Source of the DNA: Aliidiomarina halalkaliphila
GTDB taxonomy: Bacteria > Pseudomonadota > Gammaproteobacteria > Enterobacterales > Alteromonadaceae
Assembly: GCF_007096385.1 (NCBI RefSeq)
Contig: NZ_VJWL01000001.1
Location: forward strand, 62,001-126,000
DNA: 64,000 nt
Direction of reading: 5' to 3'
The number at the start of each line of letters is the position of its first letter. Within the stretch, counting starts at the first letter, position 1. The position numbers and the translations under genes are program-made. Below the pieces are notes generated by a model. That model saw nothing but the letters and a program-made list of their open reading frames with translations, searched no databases and was not told the origin of the DNA. This document shows positions 36,292 through 47,293 of the stretch, piece by piece.

Positions 36292-38214
36292 ATGGGCAAA
36301 ATTATTGGTATCGATTTAGGCACAACGAATTCATGTGTCGCAATTATGGACGGCGATAAGCCACGCGTTATTGAGAACGCTGAAGGCGATCGCACAACAC
36401 CTTCTGTAGTCGCATTTGCCGACGATGGTGAAATACTGGTAGGTGCGCCGGCGAAACGTCAGGCAGTTACCAACCCGCAAAACACACTGTATGCGATTAA
36501 GCGTTTGATCGGTCGCCGCTTCGAAGACGAAGAAGTACAGCGCGATATCGGCATTATGCCTTTTGGTATTAAAAAGGCAGATAACGGCGATGCTTGGGTT
36601 GAAGTAAAGGGTGAGAAAAAAGCACCACCACAAATCTCTGCTGAAGTTCTCAAAAAAATGAAGAAAACTGCAGAAGATTATTTGGGTGAAAAAGTGACGG
36701 AAGCGGTCATTACCGTTCCGGCATACTTTAACGATGCCCAGCGTCAAGCAACGAAAGATGCAGGCCGCATTGCAGGTCTCGACGTTAAACGTATTATCAA
36801 CGAGCCAACTGCGGCAGCGCTTGCTTACGGTATGGACCGTAAGAAAGGCGATAACGTGATTGCTGTGTATGACCTCGGTGGCGGTACCTTCGATATTTCT
36901 ATCATTGAGATCGATGAAGTAGATGGCGAGCATACGTTTGAGGTACTGGCGACCAACGGTGATACACATCTCGGTGGTGAAGACTTTGATAACCGCGTCA
37001 TTAATTACTTGGTGGAGCAGTTTAACAAAGACCAAGGTATCGACCTGCGTAAAGATCCATTGGCGATGCAACGCTTAAAAGAAGCGGGTGAGAAAGCCAA
37101 GATCGAATTGTCTTCAGCGCAGCAAACCGAAGTGAACTTGCCGTATATCACGGCAGACGCCTCTGGTCCTAAGCACATGGCCATTAAACTAACGCGCTCG
37201 AAGTTAGAGTCGTTAGTTGAAGATATGGTGAAGAAAACGCTAGAGCCGGTGAAGCAAGCCCTTGCTGATGCTGGTTTAAAAGTAAATGATGTAAACGACA
37301 TCATTCTGGTGGGTGGTCAAACCCGGATGCCAAAAGTGCAGCAAATTGTTGCTGATTTCTTTGGCAAAGAAGCGCGTAAAGATGTCAACCCAGACGAAGC
37401 GGTTGCAGTAGGTGCGGCGGTACAGGCCGGTGTTCTGCAAGGCGACGTGAAAGACGTATTGCTATTGGATGTGTGCCCGTTATCACTTGGAATCGAAACC
37501 ATGGGTGGCGTGATGACGTCGCTGATTGAGAAAAACACGACTATTCCAACGAAGAAGTCGCAAACTTTCTCAACTGCCGACGACAATCAAGCCGCGGTAA
37601 CGATTCACGTATTGCAAGGTGAGCGTAAACGTTCTTCTGACAACAAGTCGTTAGGGCAATTTAACCTTGAAGGAATTCGTCCTGCGCCGCGCGGTGTACC
37701 GCAAATCGAAGTCACCTTTGATATTGATGCAGATGGTATCTTGCACGTATCGGCAAAAGACAAAGACACCGGCAAAGAACAGAAAATTACGATTAAAGCA
37801 TCCTCGGGTTTGAGTGATGAAGAAATCGATAACATGGTACGTGACGCGGAAGCGCACGCTGAAGAAGATAAAAAGTTCGAAGAAATGGTACAGGCGCGAA
37901 ACCAAGCTGATGCTCTGGTTCATGCAACCAAGAAGCAGATCGATGAAGCAGGTGACGCCTTACCAGCGGACGACAAACAAGCAATAGAGCAAGCCATTAG
38001 CGATTTGGAAGATGCGATCAAAGCCAGTGATAAAGAAGCGATTGAAGCTAAATCACAAGCGTTAATTGAGAAATCACAAAAGCTGATGGAAATTGCGCAA
38101 CAACAAGCTCAGCAACAGCAGCAAGCCGGCGGCGATGACAGTGCCGCCAGCAACGCCGCAGACGATGTGGTAGACGCTGAGTTTGAAGAAGTGAAGGACG
38201 ACGAGAAGAAGTAA
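36292..38214 (+). CDS. dnaK: DnaK, Hsp70 chaperone
   Basis: A 640-residue Hsp70. The N-terminal ATPase domain begins [21 protein letters not shown] and contains [14 protein letters not shown] and [10 protein letters not shown]; the linker [18 protein letters not shown] leads to the substrate-binding domain and a Gln-rich, acidic C terminus ending EEVKDDEKK. The ATG at 36292 follows GGAG; a TTG at 36271 is rejected. DnaJ follows after a hairpin. Confidence 0.99.
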   Translation: MGKIIGIDLGTTNSCVAIMDGDKPRVIENAEGDRTTPSVVAFADDGEILVGAPAKRQAVTNPQNTLYAIKRLIGRRFEDEEVQRDIGIMPFGIKKADNGDAWVEVKGEKKAPPQISAEVLKKMKKTAEDYLGEKVTEAVITVPAYFNDAQRQATKDAGRIAGLDVKRIINEPTAAALAYGMDRKKGDNVIAVYDLGGGTFDISIIEIDEVDGEHTFEVLATNGDTHLGGEDFDNRVINYLVEQFNKDQGIDLRKDPLAMQRLKEAGEKAKIELSSAQQTEVNLPYITADASGPKHMAIKLTRSKLESLVEDMVKKTLEPVKQALADAGLKVNDVNDIILVGGQTRMPKVQQIVADFFGKEARKDVNPDEAVAVGAAVQAGVLQGDVKDVLLLDVCPLSLGIETMGGVMTSLIEKNTTIPTKKSQTFSTADDNQAAVTIHVLQGERKRSSDNKSLGQFNLEGIRPAPRGVPQIEVTFDIDADGILHVSAKDKDTGKEQKITIKASSGLSDEEIDNMVRDAEAHAEEDKKFEEMVQARNQADALVHATKKQIDEAGDALPADDKQAIEQAISDLEDAIKASDKEAIEAKSQALIEKSQKLMEIAQQQAQQQQQAGGDDSAASNAADDVVDAEFEEVKDDEKK

Positions 38215-38244
38215 TAATTCTTGCGCGTGTAACTCCTTCAGCAG

Positions 38245-38273
38245 CACGGGCGTTACCGAAAGGAACGCCCGTG
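38245..38273 (+). other. Intercistronic hairpin between dnaK and dnaJ
   Basis: A perfect 10-bp stem CACGGGCGTT/AACGCCCGTG with a 9-nt loop and no T tract. It is likely an mRNA processing or stability element that sets the DnaK:DnaJ ratio (inference). Confidence 0.75.
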
Positions 38274-38308
38274 TATGCGTATAACGCAAAGTAAGAGATT
38301 AGAAACTT

Positions 38309-39454
38309 ATGGCGAAAACTGATTACTACGAAGTCCTTGGGGTAAGCAAGGGTGCCGATGACCGCGAGATAAAGAAAGCCTATAAAAAGTTGGCGATGAA
38401 ATATCATCCTGACCGGACCAAAGGCGATAAAGATCTCGAGATCAAGTTCAAAGAGGTAAAAGAGGCCTACGAAGTACTAAGCGATCCACAGAAGCGCCAA
38501 GTATATGATCAGTACGGTCATGATGCCTTTGATCAAGCGCGTGGTGGTCAGGGTGGTGGCGGCTTCGGTGGCGCAGATTTCTCCGATATCTTTGGCGACG
38601 TATTTGGTGATATTTTTGGCGGTGGACGCCGTGGTGGCGGTCGTCGAGCCCAGCGCGGTGCTGATTTACGCTACGACCTTGAAATGACTCTCGAGGAAGC
38701 AGTCCGTGGTAAAGACGTTGAATTGAAAATTCCACGCTTGAGCACCTGTGAAGACTGCGATGGCACGGGATCTGCGAGTAACACCCCACCGAAAACCTGC
38801 GATTACTGTCATGGCGCAGGGCAAGTACAAATGCGTCAGGGCTTTTTTGCAGTGCAGCAAACCTGTCCGAAATGTAATGGGCGCGGCACCATCATTGCCG
38901 ATCCTTGCCGCAGTTGTCACGGTCATGGCCGCGTAGAGAAAACTAAAACGCTGAATGTAAAAATTCCAGCTGGTGTGGATACGGGCGACCGTGTGCGCTT
39001 AAGCGGAGAAGGTGAGGCCGGGGAGAACGGGGCACCAAGCGGTGATTTGTACGTGCAGGTTCGGGTGCGTGAGCATCAGATCTTTAAACGCGACGGTAAT
39101 AACTTGTATTGCGAAGTTCCGGTAAGCTTCACTCACGCTGCCCTTGGTGGTGAAGTGGAAGTACCGACCTTGGATGGACGTGTAAAGCTGAAAATTCCTT
39201 CGGAAACTCAAACTGGACGTATGTTCCGTTTGCGTGGCAAAGGTGTGAAATCAGTACGTTCAGGTGTGGTGGGCGATTTGGTATGTAAAGCGGTCATCGA
39301 AACGCCTGTAAATCTTTCAGCAAAACAAAAAGCTTTACTCAAAGAGTTTGAAGACTCGATGGGTAGTGGCGATGAAGCTGCGAGGTATCGCCCGAAAGAA
39401 CGTGGCTTTTTCGACGGCGTAAAAAAGTTTTTTGATGACCTGACCGGGTCGTAA
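38309..39454 (+). CDS. dnaJ: DnaJ, Hsp40 cochaperone
   Basis: A 381-residue type I J-protein. J domain with HPD ([11 protein letters not shown]), a Gly/Phe-rich region ([19 protein letters not shown]), four CxxCxGxG zinc repeats ([32 protein letters not shown]) and C-terminal substrate-binding domains. It stimulates DnaK ATPase and delivers clients. Start at the ATG at 38309. Confidence 0.99.
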   Translation: MAKTDYYEVLGVSKGADDREIKKAYKKLAMKYHPDRTKGDKDLEIKFKEVKEAYEVLSDPQKRQVYDQYGHDAFDQARGGQGGGGFGGADFSDIFGDVFGDIFGGGRRGGGRRAQRGADLRYDLEMTLEEAVRGKDVELKIPRLSTCEDCDGTGSASNTPPKTCDYCHGAGQVQMRQGFFAVQQTCPKCNGRGTIIADPCRSCHGHGRVEKTKTLNVKIPAGVDTGDRVRLSGEGEAGENGAPSGDLYVQVRVREHQIFKRDGNNLYCEVPVSFTHAALGGEVEVPTLDGRVKLKIPSETQTGRMFRLRGKGVKSVRSGVVGDLVCKAVIETPVNLSAKQKALLKEFEDSMGSGDEAARYRPKERGFFDGVKKFFDDLTGS

Positions 39455-39481
39455 CTTCCCCCGTCGTTGTGGTTCCTAGAT

Positions 39482-39519
39482 AAAAAAGCCAGTCAGTCAA
39501 TTTTCTGACTGGCTTTTTT
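39482..39519. terminator. Intrinsic terminator after dnaJ
   Basis: AAAAAAGCCAGTCAG/CTGACTGGCTTTTTT with an 8-nt loop: a long A-flanked stem with a T tract on both strands. Confidence 0.94.
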
Positions 39520-39554
39520 GATCCGTTAGTAGTGACAATTATATCGGTCACGCT

Positions 39555-39582
39555 TTGTGTTCCTGCGGTACTCCCCTATACT
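39555..39582 (+). promoter_or_regulatory. Possible promoter of the M48 peptidase gene
   Basis: TATACT (39577-39582, 5/6) with TTGTGT 16 bp upstream (3/6). About 85 bp before the ATG. Confidence 0.4.
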
Positions 39583-39667
39583 TTTAACTAAGTTTCAATG
39601 AAATATGAACCTGTGACACAGATTGAAAGTCTGAACATAGGTCAACGTAAGCATGCAGGGAGTGGGT

Positions 39668-40495
39668 ATGAAAGTTCTAGTGAAAGTCTGTTTAATGCTT
39701 GTCGTCGCGGGCACCATTGTTGCCTGCACCACCTCGCCCACTGGGCGTTCACAACTTAATTTATTTTCTGGAAGCGCGCTAAATAGCTTGGGCGCGGAAT
39801 CATTTGCAGAGATTAAGCAGCAGGAGAAAGTCTCTACAGATCGCGAGTTGAATGCGTATGCGCAATGTTTGGCCGACGCAATCATCGAAGTTTTACCTGA
39901 AGAGTACCAAGGCCGTGAATGGGAAGTGGCTGTCTTTGAATCCGACACCATTAACGCATTTGCGCTACCCGGCGGCTATATGGGCTTCTATACGGGTATT
40001 ATGCGCCTTGCTGAAAATGAGCATCAACTTGCTGCGGTGATGGGGCATGAAATAGGGCATGTGTTAGCGGATCACAGTAGCGAACGCTTATCCACCAATT
40101 TATTATTGAGCGGCATTATGGTCGGAGCCGACATAGCCTTAACGGATCGTCCTCCTCAACAGCGGGGTATGATCATGGCAGGGCTCGGGCTCGGTGCCCA
40201 AGTCGGTGTGATGTTGCCATATAGTCGAACCCATGAGTCGGAAGCAGACGAAATCGGGCTCGATTTAATGGCACGCGCGGGTTTTGATCCTCATGAAGCA
40301 CCAAAGCTATGGGAAAATATGGCGAAGATCAGCCAAGGGGCACCACCTGAGTTATTGTCTACGCATCCATCCCCACAAACGCGTATCCGCAATCTATCTC
40401 GGCAGATTCCAGAGGTTATGCCATTGTATGAGGCGCGTTTAGCCTCTGCAGGACCGGCAAATTGTCCACGACCCCGTTCTTTAGATCAGAATTAA
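39668..40495 (+). CDS. M48 family metallopeptidase lipoprotein (LoiP/YcaL-like)
   Basis: A 275-residue lipoprotein peptidase. The signal peptide MKVLVKVCLMLVVAGTIVAC ends at the lipidated Cys. The zinc motif HEIGH (H127-H131) and the third ligand in HESEADEIGLDLMARAGFDP are intact, and the C-terminal STHPSPQTRI motif of periplasmic M48 enzymes is present. It probably degrades or matures outer-membrane proteins. The ATG at 39668 follows GGAGTGGGT; an ATG 15 bp upstream is less well placed. Confidence 0.93.
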   Translation: MKVLVKVCLMLVVAGTIVACTTSPTGRSQLNLFSGSALNSLGAESFAEIKQQEKVSTDRELNAYAQCLADAIIEVLPEEYQGREWEVAVFESDTINAFALPGGYMGFYTGIMRLAENEHQLAAVMGHEIGHVLADHSSERLSTNLLLSGIMVGADIALTDRPPQQRGMIMAGLGLGAQVGVMLPYSRTHESEADEIGLDLMARAGFDPHEAPKLWENMAKISQGAPPELLSTHPSPQTRIRNLSRQIPEVMPLYEARLASAGPANCPRPRSLDQN

Positions 40496-40510
40496 GGGGT
40501 CTAGGTTAAT

Positions 40511-40529
40511 TTGTTCTAAGGCAGAACAA
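40511..40529 (+). repeat. Inverted repeat after the M48 gene
   Basis: TTGTTCT-aaggc-AGAACAA: perfect 7-bp arms around a 5-nt centre. It may be an operator or a small hairpin. Confidence 0.6.
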
Positions 40530-40546
40530 ACCATTCTTGATGATTA

Positions 40547-40590
40547 GCCGTTCATTTGTTTAAGTGCGACAAATGAGCGGCTGTTTCGTT
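40547..40590 (+). terminator. Terminator-like hairpin before the symporter gene
   Basis: GCCGTTCATTTGT pairs with ACAAATGAGCGGC over 13 bp (one U:G) around a 9-nt loop, followed by a broken T-rich stretch TGTTTCGTTTCC. Probably ends M48 transcription. Confidence 0.65.
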
Positions 40591-40631
40591 TCCATCACGT
40601 AACAGCTCACAGCGGTAAATAAGGTGTAGTG

Positions 40632-41915
40632 ATGTTACAGGCGTGGTTTCGAATTCCTTTCTGGCAGCGAGTTCTCGGTGCTTTTATTCTCGGTGGCTTA
40701 TTAGGTGTTGTGGCAGCAGATGTTGCTATCGCCATGCAACCCTTGGGGCAATTGTTTATCCGAGCAATTCAAATGCTGGTGGCGCCGCTGATATTATTTG
40801 CGATTGTCAGCAGTATTACCAGTATGCAAAGCCATCAACGCTTAGGGCGGCTTGCCAGTAAAACCGTTGGCTTATTCTTGCTTACTGCATTTATTGCCAG
40901 TGCTATTGGTCTAACCGTGGCAACCTTGCTCGATTTAGCGCCGGTAGTCGAACTCACCGCGGGTGAAGTGCGGGATCGCGATATACCGCCTGTTTCTCAA
41001 GTATTGCTATCGGTGATACCTACCAATCCATTCGCGGCCCTTGTTGAAGGTAATGTGCTGCAGATTATTACCTTTTCCGTGGTTTTGGCATTGGCGTTAA
41101 ATGCGTTGCAGGAAAAAGCGGCGCCAGTACGTGACTTCTTTCAATCGGGAGCGGAAGTTATGTACCAGATTACTCGCTATGTGCTTGAGCTCACCCCTAT
41201 AGGTGTATTCGGCTTGATGGCTTGGGTGGTCGGTACCCATGGTTTGGATATGCTGCTGCCGCTCGCTAAGTTCGTGGGCGCGATCTATCTCGCTTGCATT
41301 ATTCATATCGTGTTCGTCTACGGAAGCCTAGTACGTTTTGGCGCCAAGGTAAGTCCGTGGCGATTCTTCCGCGCGATTCTACCGACTCAGATCATTGCCT
41401 ATTCCACGTCGAGTAGTTTTGGTACCTTACCTTCTACGCTCAAAACCACAACAGAAAAGCTCGGGGTGAAAAAAGAGTACGCCAGCTTTTCATTGCCGTT
41501 AGGGGCAACCATCAATATGGATGGGTGTGGCGGAATTTATCCTGCTATCGCGGCAATTTTTATTGCGCACCTGTATGGCATTCCATTGGGCTTTACTGAA
41601 TATGCCATTATTATGGTCACAGCAACTTTGGCGTCTATCGGCACGGCAGGAGTGCCAGGTTCTGCCATGGTGATGCTCACGGTTACGCTCTCGGCCGTTG
41701 GTTTACCTCTGGAAGGGATTGCATTTATTGCCGCAATCGATCGAATTATTGATATGATGCGCACAGCAACTAACGTGACGGGTGATATGACGGTTTCGTT
41801 AGTGGTCGCTAAATCTGAAGATATGGTAGATGAATCCGTCCTTGCGGCTGGGCTACGGGGCGACGATCCGGTAGATTCAGGCATGGAGCCAGTGAGCAAA
41901 ACGAGCAACGTATAA
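40632..41915 (+). CDS. Dicarboxylate/amino acid:cation symporter (DAACS family)
   Basis: A 427-residue inner-membrane transporter with eight transmembrane helices and two re-entrant loops. Typical motifs are the serine-rich STSSSFGTLPSTL hairpin, the INMDGCGG segment of helix 7 and RTATNVTGD of helix 8. Such proteins import glutamate, aspartate or C4-dicarboxylates with Na+ or H+; the substrate cannot be assigned here. The ATG at 40632 is 1 codon after an in-frame GTG and follows AAGG. dapB starts 10 bp after its stop. Confidence 0.93.
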   Translation: MLQAWFRIPFWQRVLGAFILGGLLGVVAADVAIAMQPLGQLFIRAIQMLVAPLILFAIVSSITSMQSHQRLGRLASKTVGLFLLTAFIASAIGLTVATLLDLAPVVELTAGEVRDRDIPPVSQVLLSVIPTNPFAALVEGNVLQIITFSVVLALALNALQEKAAPVRDFFQSGAEVMYQITRYVLELTPIGVFGLMAWVVGTHGLDMLLPLAKFVGAIYLACIIHIVFVYGSLVRFGAKVSPWRFFRAILPTQIIAYSTSSSFGTLPSTLKTTTEKLGVKKEYASFSLPLGATINMDGCGGIYPAIAAIFIAHLYGIPLGFTEYAIIMVTATLASIGTAGVPGSAMVMLTVTLSAVGLPLEGIAFIAAIDRIIDMMRTATNVTGDMTVSLVVAKSEDMVDESVLAAGLRGDDPVDSGMEPVSKTSNV

Positions 41916-41925
41916 GCAGAAAAAG

Positions 41926-42747
41926 ATGACAAAACCTTTGGATATTGCATTGGTCGGCGCAAGCGGCCGAATGGGAAAAGCGGTAGTACAAGCACTCGTT
42001 CACGCACAGCATGCACGCTTAGCGGTGGCGTTAACGCACGCCGACTCCGCCCATATTGGGAAAGACAGTGGAACTCTCGCCGGCGCCAATGAGAACAACA
42101 TCCCCATTACGGCGGATATCACACAGGTGGCTCAGGCAGATGTAGTAATTGATTTTGGTTTAGCGGAAGGTCTAGAGCAGCGCGTACAAGCGTATGTACA
42201 ACACGCCATTCCTGCAGTGATCTGTGTAACAGGCTTAACTTCAAGTCAAATACATAGCCTGCATCAAGGGGCACAAATTATTCCACTGCTTCACGCGGCC
42301 AATACCAGCGTTGGGATTAACTTACTAGCGGCACTTACCGCTGAAGCGAGTCGCGTACTCGGTACTGAAGCGGATATTGAGATTTTAGAAGCGCACCATA
42401 CTCGTAAACTTGATGCCCCTTCCGGAACGGCTTTGGTCTTAGGTGAAGCGGCAGCGCAAGGGCGCGGGCAACGATTGGACGATGTGGCAGAATTAAATCG
42501 CAACGACCCCTCCCATCGCTACGAAAAAGGGAGTATTGGATTTGCCACTTTGCGTGCAGGCGATATCGTCGGTGAGCATACGGTCTATCTTGTTGTCGAT
42601 GGCGAACGAATCGAATTAAGTCATCGGGTTTCAAAGCGGAGTACCTTTGCGGATGGGGCTTTGCGTGCAGCACGCTGGCTCGCGGAGCAAAAAGCGCCAG
42701 GATTATATGCCATGAAAGATGTACTTGGTCTGGACGCTAAGGGCTAA
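41926..42747 (+). CDS. dapB: DapB, 4-hydroxy-tetrahydrodipicolinate reductase
   Basis: A 273-residue NAD(P)H enzyme of lysine and diaminopimelate synthesis. The N-terminal Rossmann motif ALVGASGRMGKAV and the catalytic and substrate loop EAHHTRKLDAPSGTAL are complete. Length matches E. coli. It is just upstream of carAB, the same arrangement as in E. coli. Confidence 0.98.
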   Translation: MTKPLDIALVGASGRMGKAVVQALVHAQHARLAVALTHADSAHIGKDSGTLAGANENNIPITADITQVAQADVVIDFGLAEGLEQRVQAYVQHAIPAVICVTGLTSSQIHSLHQGAQIIPLLHAANTSVGINLLAALTAEASRVLGTEADIEILEAHHTRKLDAPSGTALVLGEAAAQGRGQRLDDVAELNRNDPSHRYEKGSIGFATLRAGDIVGEHTVYLVVDGERIELSHRVSKRSTFADGALRAARWLAEQKAPGLYAMKDVLGLDAKG

Positions 42748-42759
42748 TTTTTGTAGAAT
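42731..42759 (+). promoter_or_regulatory. Promoter of carAB overlapping the dapB 3' end
   Basis: TGGACG (42731-42736, 4/6) and TAGAAT (42754-42759, 5/6) with a 17-bp spacer. Start near 42766 gives a leader of about 115 nt. Confidence 0.55.
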
Positions 42760-42768
42760 ACGTCCAAT

Positions 42769-42866
42769 TTGCCGAACGCCGGCAAGCACAGGTGCAGCCT
42801 CGTTTGGAGAGCTGTGCATGATTCGGTGTAAAGCGGGGAAGTGACAGCAGACTTGCCCGTTTTTTT
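42769..42866 (+). promoter_or_regulatory. Putative transcription attenuator in the carAB leader
   Basis: Four segments compete. TTGCCG (42769-42774) pairs with CGGCAA (42780-42785). CGGGGAAG (42834-42841) pairs with CTTGCCCG (42852-42859, one G.G mismatch), followed by seven T (42860-42866), forming a terminator. GGCAAG (42781-42786) is instead fully complementary to CTTGCC (42852-42857), which would break the terminator. A short ORF spans the region. This is the layout of an attenuator; function is inferred. Confidence 0.5.
42818..42844 (+). CDS. Possible 8-residue leader peptide upstream of carA
   Basis: ATG at 42818 with GGAG 8 bp upstream encodes MIRCKAGK and stops with TGA inside the loop of the carAB terminator. 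A GCACAG/CTGTGC hairpin ends right before its ATG. It holds one Arg codon (CGG); arginine is an end product of carbamoyl phosphate. Size and signals fit a leader peptide, but chance cannot be ruled out. Confidence 0.4.
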   Translation: MIRCKAGK

Positions 42867-42882
42867 ATGTTCGGAGGTACCC

Positions 42883-44049
42883 TTGAGTATTTCGGCGAGT
42901 AAAACCGCGCTAAAAGCGGTCCTGGTCCTCGCAGACGGCACTGTGTTTAATGGCACCGCAATTGGTGCAGAAGGACAAGCCGTCGGTGAAGTTGTTTTCA
43001 ATACAGCAATGACCGGTTATCAGGAAATTTTGACAGACCCCTCTTACGCAGAACAGATCGTTACTCTCACCTATCCTCACATTGGCAATTACGGTACGAA
43101 TTCAGAAGACTCCGAGTCTTCTAAGATTTGGGCCAAAGGGCTCGTTATCCGCGATTTATCCCCCATTGCCAGTAATTTTCGCAACACCCAATCCTTAAGT
43201 GACTTCCTAAAAAGCCAAAATATTCTTGGCATCGCCGATATCGATACGCGTCGCTTGACCAATCGTTTGCGCGAAACGGGCGCACAGGAAGGGTGCATCA
43301 TGACCTATCGTCATGATCAAGAGGCTCCGGTAGAAGCCGCGTTGAAAGCTGCGAAAGGATTCCCAGGATTAGCCGGTATGGATTTGGCAAAAGTGGCCAC
43401 CTGTAGTGCAAGCTATCCTTGGCGGGAAGGCACCTGGATTTTAGGGGAAGGTCATGCAACGCCAGAACATGAGCGTTTCCATGTTGTTGCTTACGACTTT
43501 GGGGTGAAACAGAATATACTTCGCATGCTTGTTGATCGCGGGTGTAAAGTTACCGTCGTTCCGGCTGAAACATCGGCTGCAGATGTCTTAGCGATGAGTC
43601 CAGACGGTGTGTTTTTGTCTAACGGACCAGGCGACCCAGCACCATGTGATTACGCCATTGCCGCGATTAAAACATTCCTCGATGAGAAGTTACCGATTTT
43701 CGGGATTTGTTTAGGCCACCAATTGCTGGCGCTTGCCGCCGGTGCAAAAACCGCGAAAATGAAGTTTGGTCATCATGGGGCGAACCACCCAGTGCAGGTG
43801 CTAGATACAGGGGTTGTGATGATCACCAGCCAAAACCACGGTTTTGCTGTGGATGAAGCAAGTTTACCAAATCATTTACGCGCGACTCATAAATCGCTGT
43901 TTGATGGTTCCTTACAAGGTATTCATCACACAGAACTCCCTGCGTTTAGTTTCCAAGGACATCCGGAAGCTAGTCCTGGACCGCATGATGCGGCCCCATT
44001 GTTCGACCATTTTATCGAATTGATGGAAACCCACACGGCTCAGCAATAA
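42883..44049 (+). CDS. carA: CarA, carbamoyl-phosphate synthase small (glutaminase) subunit
   Basis: A 388-residue subunit that hydrolyses glutamine and channels ammonia to CarB. The N-terminal domain ([39 protein letters not shown]) is followed by a class I amidotransferase domain with the nucleophile in [10 protein letters not shown] and the His-Glu pair in [11 protein letters not shown]. The start is TTG at 42883, set by GGAGG 5 bp upstream; an in-frame GTG at 42841 lies inside the terminator and is rejected. Confidence 0.97.
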   Translation: MSISASKTALKAVLVLADGTVFNGTAIGAEGQAVGEVVFNTAMTGYQEILTDPSYAEQIVTLTYPHIGNYGTNSEDSESSKIWAKGLVIRDLSPIASNFRNTQSLSDFLKSQNILGIADIDTRRLTNRLRETGAQEGCIMTYRHDQEAPVEAALKAAKGFPGLAGMDLAKVATCSASYPWREGTWILGEGHATPEHERFHVVAYDFGVKQNILRMLVDRGCKVTVVPAETSAADVLAMSPDGVFLSNGPGDPAPCDYAIAAIKTFLDEKLPIFGICLGHQLLALAAGAKTAKMKFGHHGANHPVQVLDTGVVMITSQNHGFAVDEASLPNHLRATHKSLFDGSLQGIHHTELPAFSFQGHPEASPGPHDAAPLFDHFIELMETHTAQQ

Positions 44050-44065
44050 AGGACTCGGTGCAATC

Positions 44066-47000
44066 ATGCCAAAACGTACAGACATACAAAGCATACTGAT
44101 TATTGGTGCTGGTCCTATTGTGATCGGCCAGGCCTGTGAATTCGATTACTCGGGCGCGCAAGCCTGTAAAGCCCTGCGCGAAGAAGGCTACCGAGTTGTC
44201 TTAGTGAACTCGAACCCAGCAACCATTATGACCGATCCAGAAATGGCCGATGCCACCTACATCGAGCCGATTCATTGGGAGGTGGTTGAGAAAATCATTG
44301 AGCGCGAGCGACCTGATGCGATTTTGCCTACTATGGGTGGTCAAACTGCGTTGAACTGCGCTCTCGAGCTCGATGCCCGCGGTATTCTCGAGAAATACAA
44401 TGTTGAAATGATCGGTGCAACTGCCGATGCCATTGATAAAGCCGAAGACCGAGATCGCTTTGATAAAGCGATGAAATCGATTGGTTTAGAAACGCCACGT
44501 GCAGAAATTGCTCACAGCATGGAAGAAGCCTTTGATGTGCTTGAACGTATTGGCTATCCATGCATTATTCGGCCCTCGTTTACTATGGGCGGAAGTGGTG
44601 GCGGTATCGCCTATAACCGTGACGAGTTCGAAGAAATTTGCCGCCGTGGTTTAGCCTTGTCGCGTACCAATGAACTCTTAATCGACGAATCATTGATTGG
44701 TTGGAAAGAGTACGAAATGGAAGTGGTCCGCGACAAAAACGATAACTGTATTATTGTCTGTTCTATCGAAAACTTTGACCCTATGGGTGTGCATACCGGT
44801 GACTCGATCACCGTGGCTCCAGCACAAACTCTGTCTGATAAAGAATATCAAATTATGCGCGACGCCTCGATGGCTGTTCTGCGCGAGATCGGTGTAGAAA
44901 CCGGCGGTTCCAACGTGCAGTTTGGTATCTGTCCAGATACAGGACGCATGGTTATTATCGAAATGAACCCGCGGGTGAGCCGTTCATCAGCATTAGCGTC
45001 GAAAGCCACCGGCTTTCCGATTGCCAAGGTCGCGGCCAAGCTTGCGGTGGGTTATACCCTTGATGAATTAAGTAACGAAATTACTGGTGGCATGACCCCA
45101 GCGTCGTTTGAACCGGCAATTGATTACGTGGTAACCAAGATTCCTCGGTTTAACTTTGAGAAGTTTCCAGGCGCCAATGATCGCCTTACGACCCAGATGA
45201 AATCTGTGGGTGAGGTGATGGCGATTGGCCGCAACCAACAGGAATCCATGCAGAAGGCACTTCGTGGCCTTGAATTGGGCATGAATGGCCTCGACCCCAT
45301 CGTGGATGTGAACGACCCCGAGGAAGCGCGCACGCGTATCATTCGTGAGTTAAAAGAACCAGGTGCAGAGCGGATTTGGTATATCGGCGATGCGTTTCGT
45401 ATGGGAATGAGTGTCGACGATGTGTTTGCGTTGACCAAGATAGACCGTTGGTTCTTGATTCAACTACATGAAATTATTGAACTAGAAGCGGAAGTGGCAG
45501 AAAGCGGTTTGGCCGGACTTGATGCCGACAGTCTTCGCTACCTGAAGCGCAAAGGATTTGCTGATGCACGCCTAGCGGATATTCTTGACGTAAACGAAGG
45601 CGAAGTGCGTAAGCGCCGGGAAGAGTTTGGAATTTTCCCTGTGTATAAGCGCGTAGACACATGCGCGGCGGAGTTTGCTTCAGAAACCGCATATATGTAT
45701 TCCACTTACGATGAAGAGTGTGAAGCGCGGCCTTCGGATCGTGAAAAAATCATGGTCATCGGTGGTGGTCCAAACCGAATTGGCCAGGGAATCGAATTTG
45801 ATTACTGCTGTGTACACGCAGCCTTGGCGATGCGCGAAGACGGTTACGAAACCATTATGGTGAACTGTAACCCAGAAACCGTTTCAACCGATTATGATAC
45901 GTCTGACCGGTTGTACTTCGAACCCATCACATTGGAAGATGTGCTTGAGATCGTGCGGGTTGAAAAGCCTAAAGGTGTGATCGTTCAATATGGCGGACAA
46001 ACCCCGTTGAAATTGGCTCGGGCTCTAGAAGCTAATGGTGTGCCAATTATTGGTACATCGCCAGATGCCATCGACCGTGCTGAAGACCGAGAGCGCTTCC
46101 AAACGGCGGTCGAGCGTTTGGGCTTGAAGCAGCCAGAGAATGCCACAGTCACCACTGTTGAACAGGCGATGACAGAGTCTCAGCGCATTGGCTTCCCATT
46201 GGTCGTTCGTCCGTCCTATGTATTGGGCGGTCGTGCCATGGAGATTGTGTATGATGAAGCGGATTTGCGTCGTTATCTGACCGAAGCCGTTAAAGTATCA
46301 AACTCTGCTCCAGTCTTGTTGGATCGCTTTTTGGATAACGCCATTGAAGTTGACATCGACGCTATTTGTGATGGCGAACACGTATTTATTGGCGGCATTA
46401 TGCAACACATCGAACAAGCGGGTGTTCACTCCGGTGACTCTGCCTGTTCGTTACCTCCGTATTCTTTAAGCGATATGGTACAAGCTGAATTGCGTGAGCA
46501 AGTCGCAAAGCTCGCTTTTGAGTTAAATGTCCGTGGCTTGATGAATACTCAGTTTGCGATTCAGAATAACGAAATCTACCTGATTGAGGTTAATCCGCGA
46601 GCCGCTCGTACCGTGCCATTTGTGTCCAAGGCAACAGGCGTACAATTGGCGAAAGTCGCCGCGCGAGTCATGGCAGGGACAAGTTTAAAAGCGCAAAATT
46701 GTTTGCGTGAAGTGATTCCTCCGTACTACTCGGTGAAAGAAGTTGTGGTGCCTTTTGCCAAGTTCCAGGGCGTGGATCCGATTCGTGGACCGGAAATGCG
46801 TTCTACGGGCGAAGTGATGGGCGTCGGTGAAAGTTTCGAAGAGGCCTACGCCAAAGCAAACTTGGGAGCAGGCCAGGCGCTTCCGGCGAAAGGCAAAGCC
46901 TTACTGTCGGTACGTGAAGGTGATAAGAAGCGCGTGATCGACCTCGCTCGCGGGTTAACTGCGCTTGGTTTTACCGTGGAAGCGACCGGAGGAACTGCAA

Positions 47001-47293
47001 AAGCTTTGCAGGAACAAGGAATTCAATGTAGCGTAGTGAATAAGTTGCAAGAAGGGCGTCCAAATATTGTGGACGCTGTGAAAAACGGCGAATATAGCTA
47101 CATTATAAATACAGTGGAAGGACGACAAGCAATTGAGGATTCGGTCTACATTAGACGTGAAGCCCTCTTGAATAATGTCAGTTACACCACCACATTAAAT
47201 GCAGGGTTTGCAGCTGTGAAGGCGCATACGGTAAATGACCGCGCTCGAGTCAGTTCAGTGCAGGAATTGCATAAGAGGATTTTAAATCAATGA
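44066..47293 (+). CDS. carB: CarB, carbamoyl-phosphate synthase large subunit
   Basis: A 1075-residue enzyme making carbamoyl phosphate for pyrimidines and arginine. It has two homologous ATP-grasp halves ([20 protein letters not shown] and [19 protein letters not shown]), an oligomerisation domain between them, and a C-terminal MGS-like regulatory domain (about 935-1075, [20 protein letters not shown]) that binds UMP or ornithine in E. coli. Length matches. Its stop overlaps the greA start (ATGA). Confidence 0.99.
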   Translation: MPKRTDIQSILIIGAGPIVIGQACEFDYSGAQACKALREEGYRVVLVNSNPATIMTDPEMADATYIEPIHWEVVEKIIERERPDAILPTMGGQTALNCALELDARGILEKYNVEMIGATADAIDKAEDRDRFDKAMKSIGLETPRAEIAHSMEEAFDVLERIGYPCIIRPSFTMGGSGGGIAYNRDEFEEICRRGLALSRTNELLIDESLIGWKEYEMEVVRDKNDNCIIVCSIENFDPMGVHTGDSITVAPAQTLSDKEYQIMRDASMAVLREIGVETGGSNVQFGICPDTGRMVIIEMNPRVSRSSALASKATGFPIAKVAAKLAVGYTLDELSNEITGGMTPASFEPAIDYVVTKIPRFNFEKFPGANDRLTTQMKSVGEVMAIGRNQQESMQKALRGLELGMNGLDPIVDVNDPEEARTRIIRELKEPGAERIWYIGDAFRMGMSVDDVFALTKIDRWFLIQLHEIIELEAEVAESGLAGLDADSLRYLKRKGFADARLADILDVNEGEVRKRREEFGIFPVYKRVDTCAAEFASETAYMYSTYDEECEARPSDREKIMVIGGGPNRIGQGIEFDYCCVHAALAMREDGYETIMVNCNPETVSTDYDTSDRLYFEPITLEDVLEIVRVEKPKGVIVQYGGQTPLKLARALEANGVPIIGTSPDAIDRAEDRERFQTAVERLGLKQPENATVTTVEQAMTESQRIGFPLVVRPSYVLGGRAMEIVYDEADLRRYLTEAVKVSNSAPVLLDRFLDNAIEVDIDAICDGEHVFIGGIMQHIEQAGVHSGDSACSLPPYSLSDMVQAELREQVAKLAFELNVRGLMNTQFAIQNNEIYLIEVNPRAARTVPFVSKATGVQLAKVAARVMAGTSLKAQNCLREVIPPYYSVKEVVVPFAKFQGVDPIRGPEMRSTGEVMGVGESFEEAYAKANLGAGQALPAKGKALLSVREGDKKRVIDLARGLTALGFTVEATGGTAKALQEQGIQCSVVNKLQEGRPNIVDAVKNGEYSYIINTVEGRQAIEDSVYIRREALLNNVSYTTTLNAGFAAVKAHTVNDRARVSSVQELHKRILNQ

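Noticed and set aside
36331-37071. A 246-codon open frame on the minus strand inside dnaK
   Set aside because: Its composition (Phe, Cys, His-rich) is that of an antisense shadow of a conserved GC-skewed gene, with no ribosome site; dnaK on the plus strand is certain.
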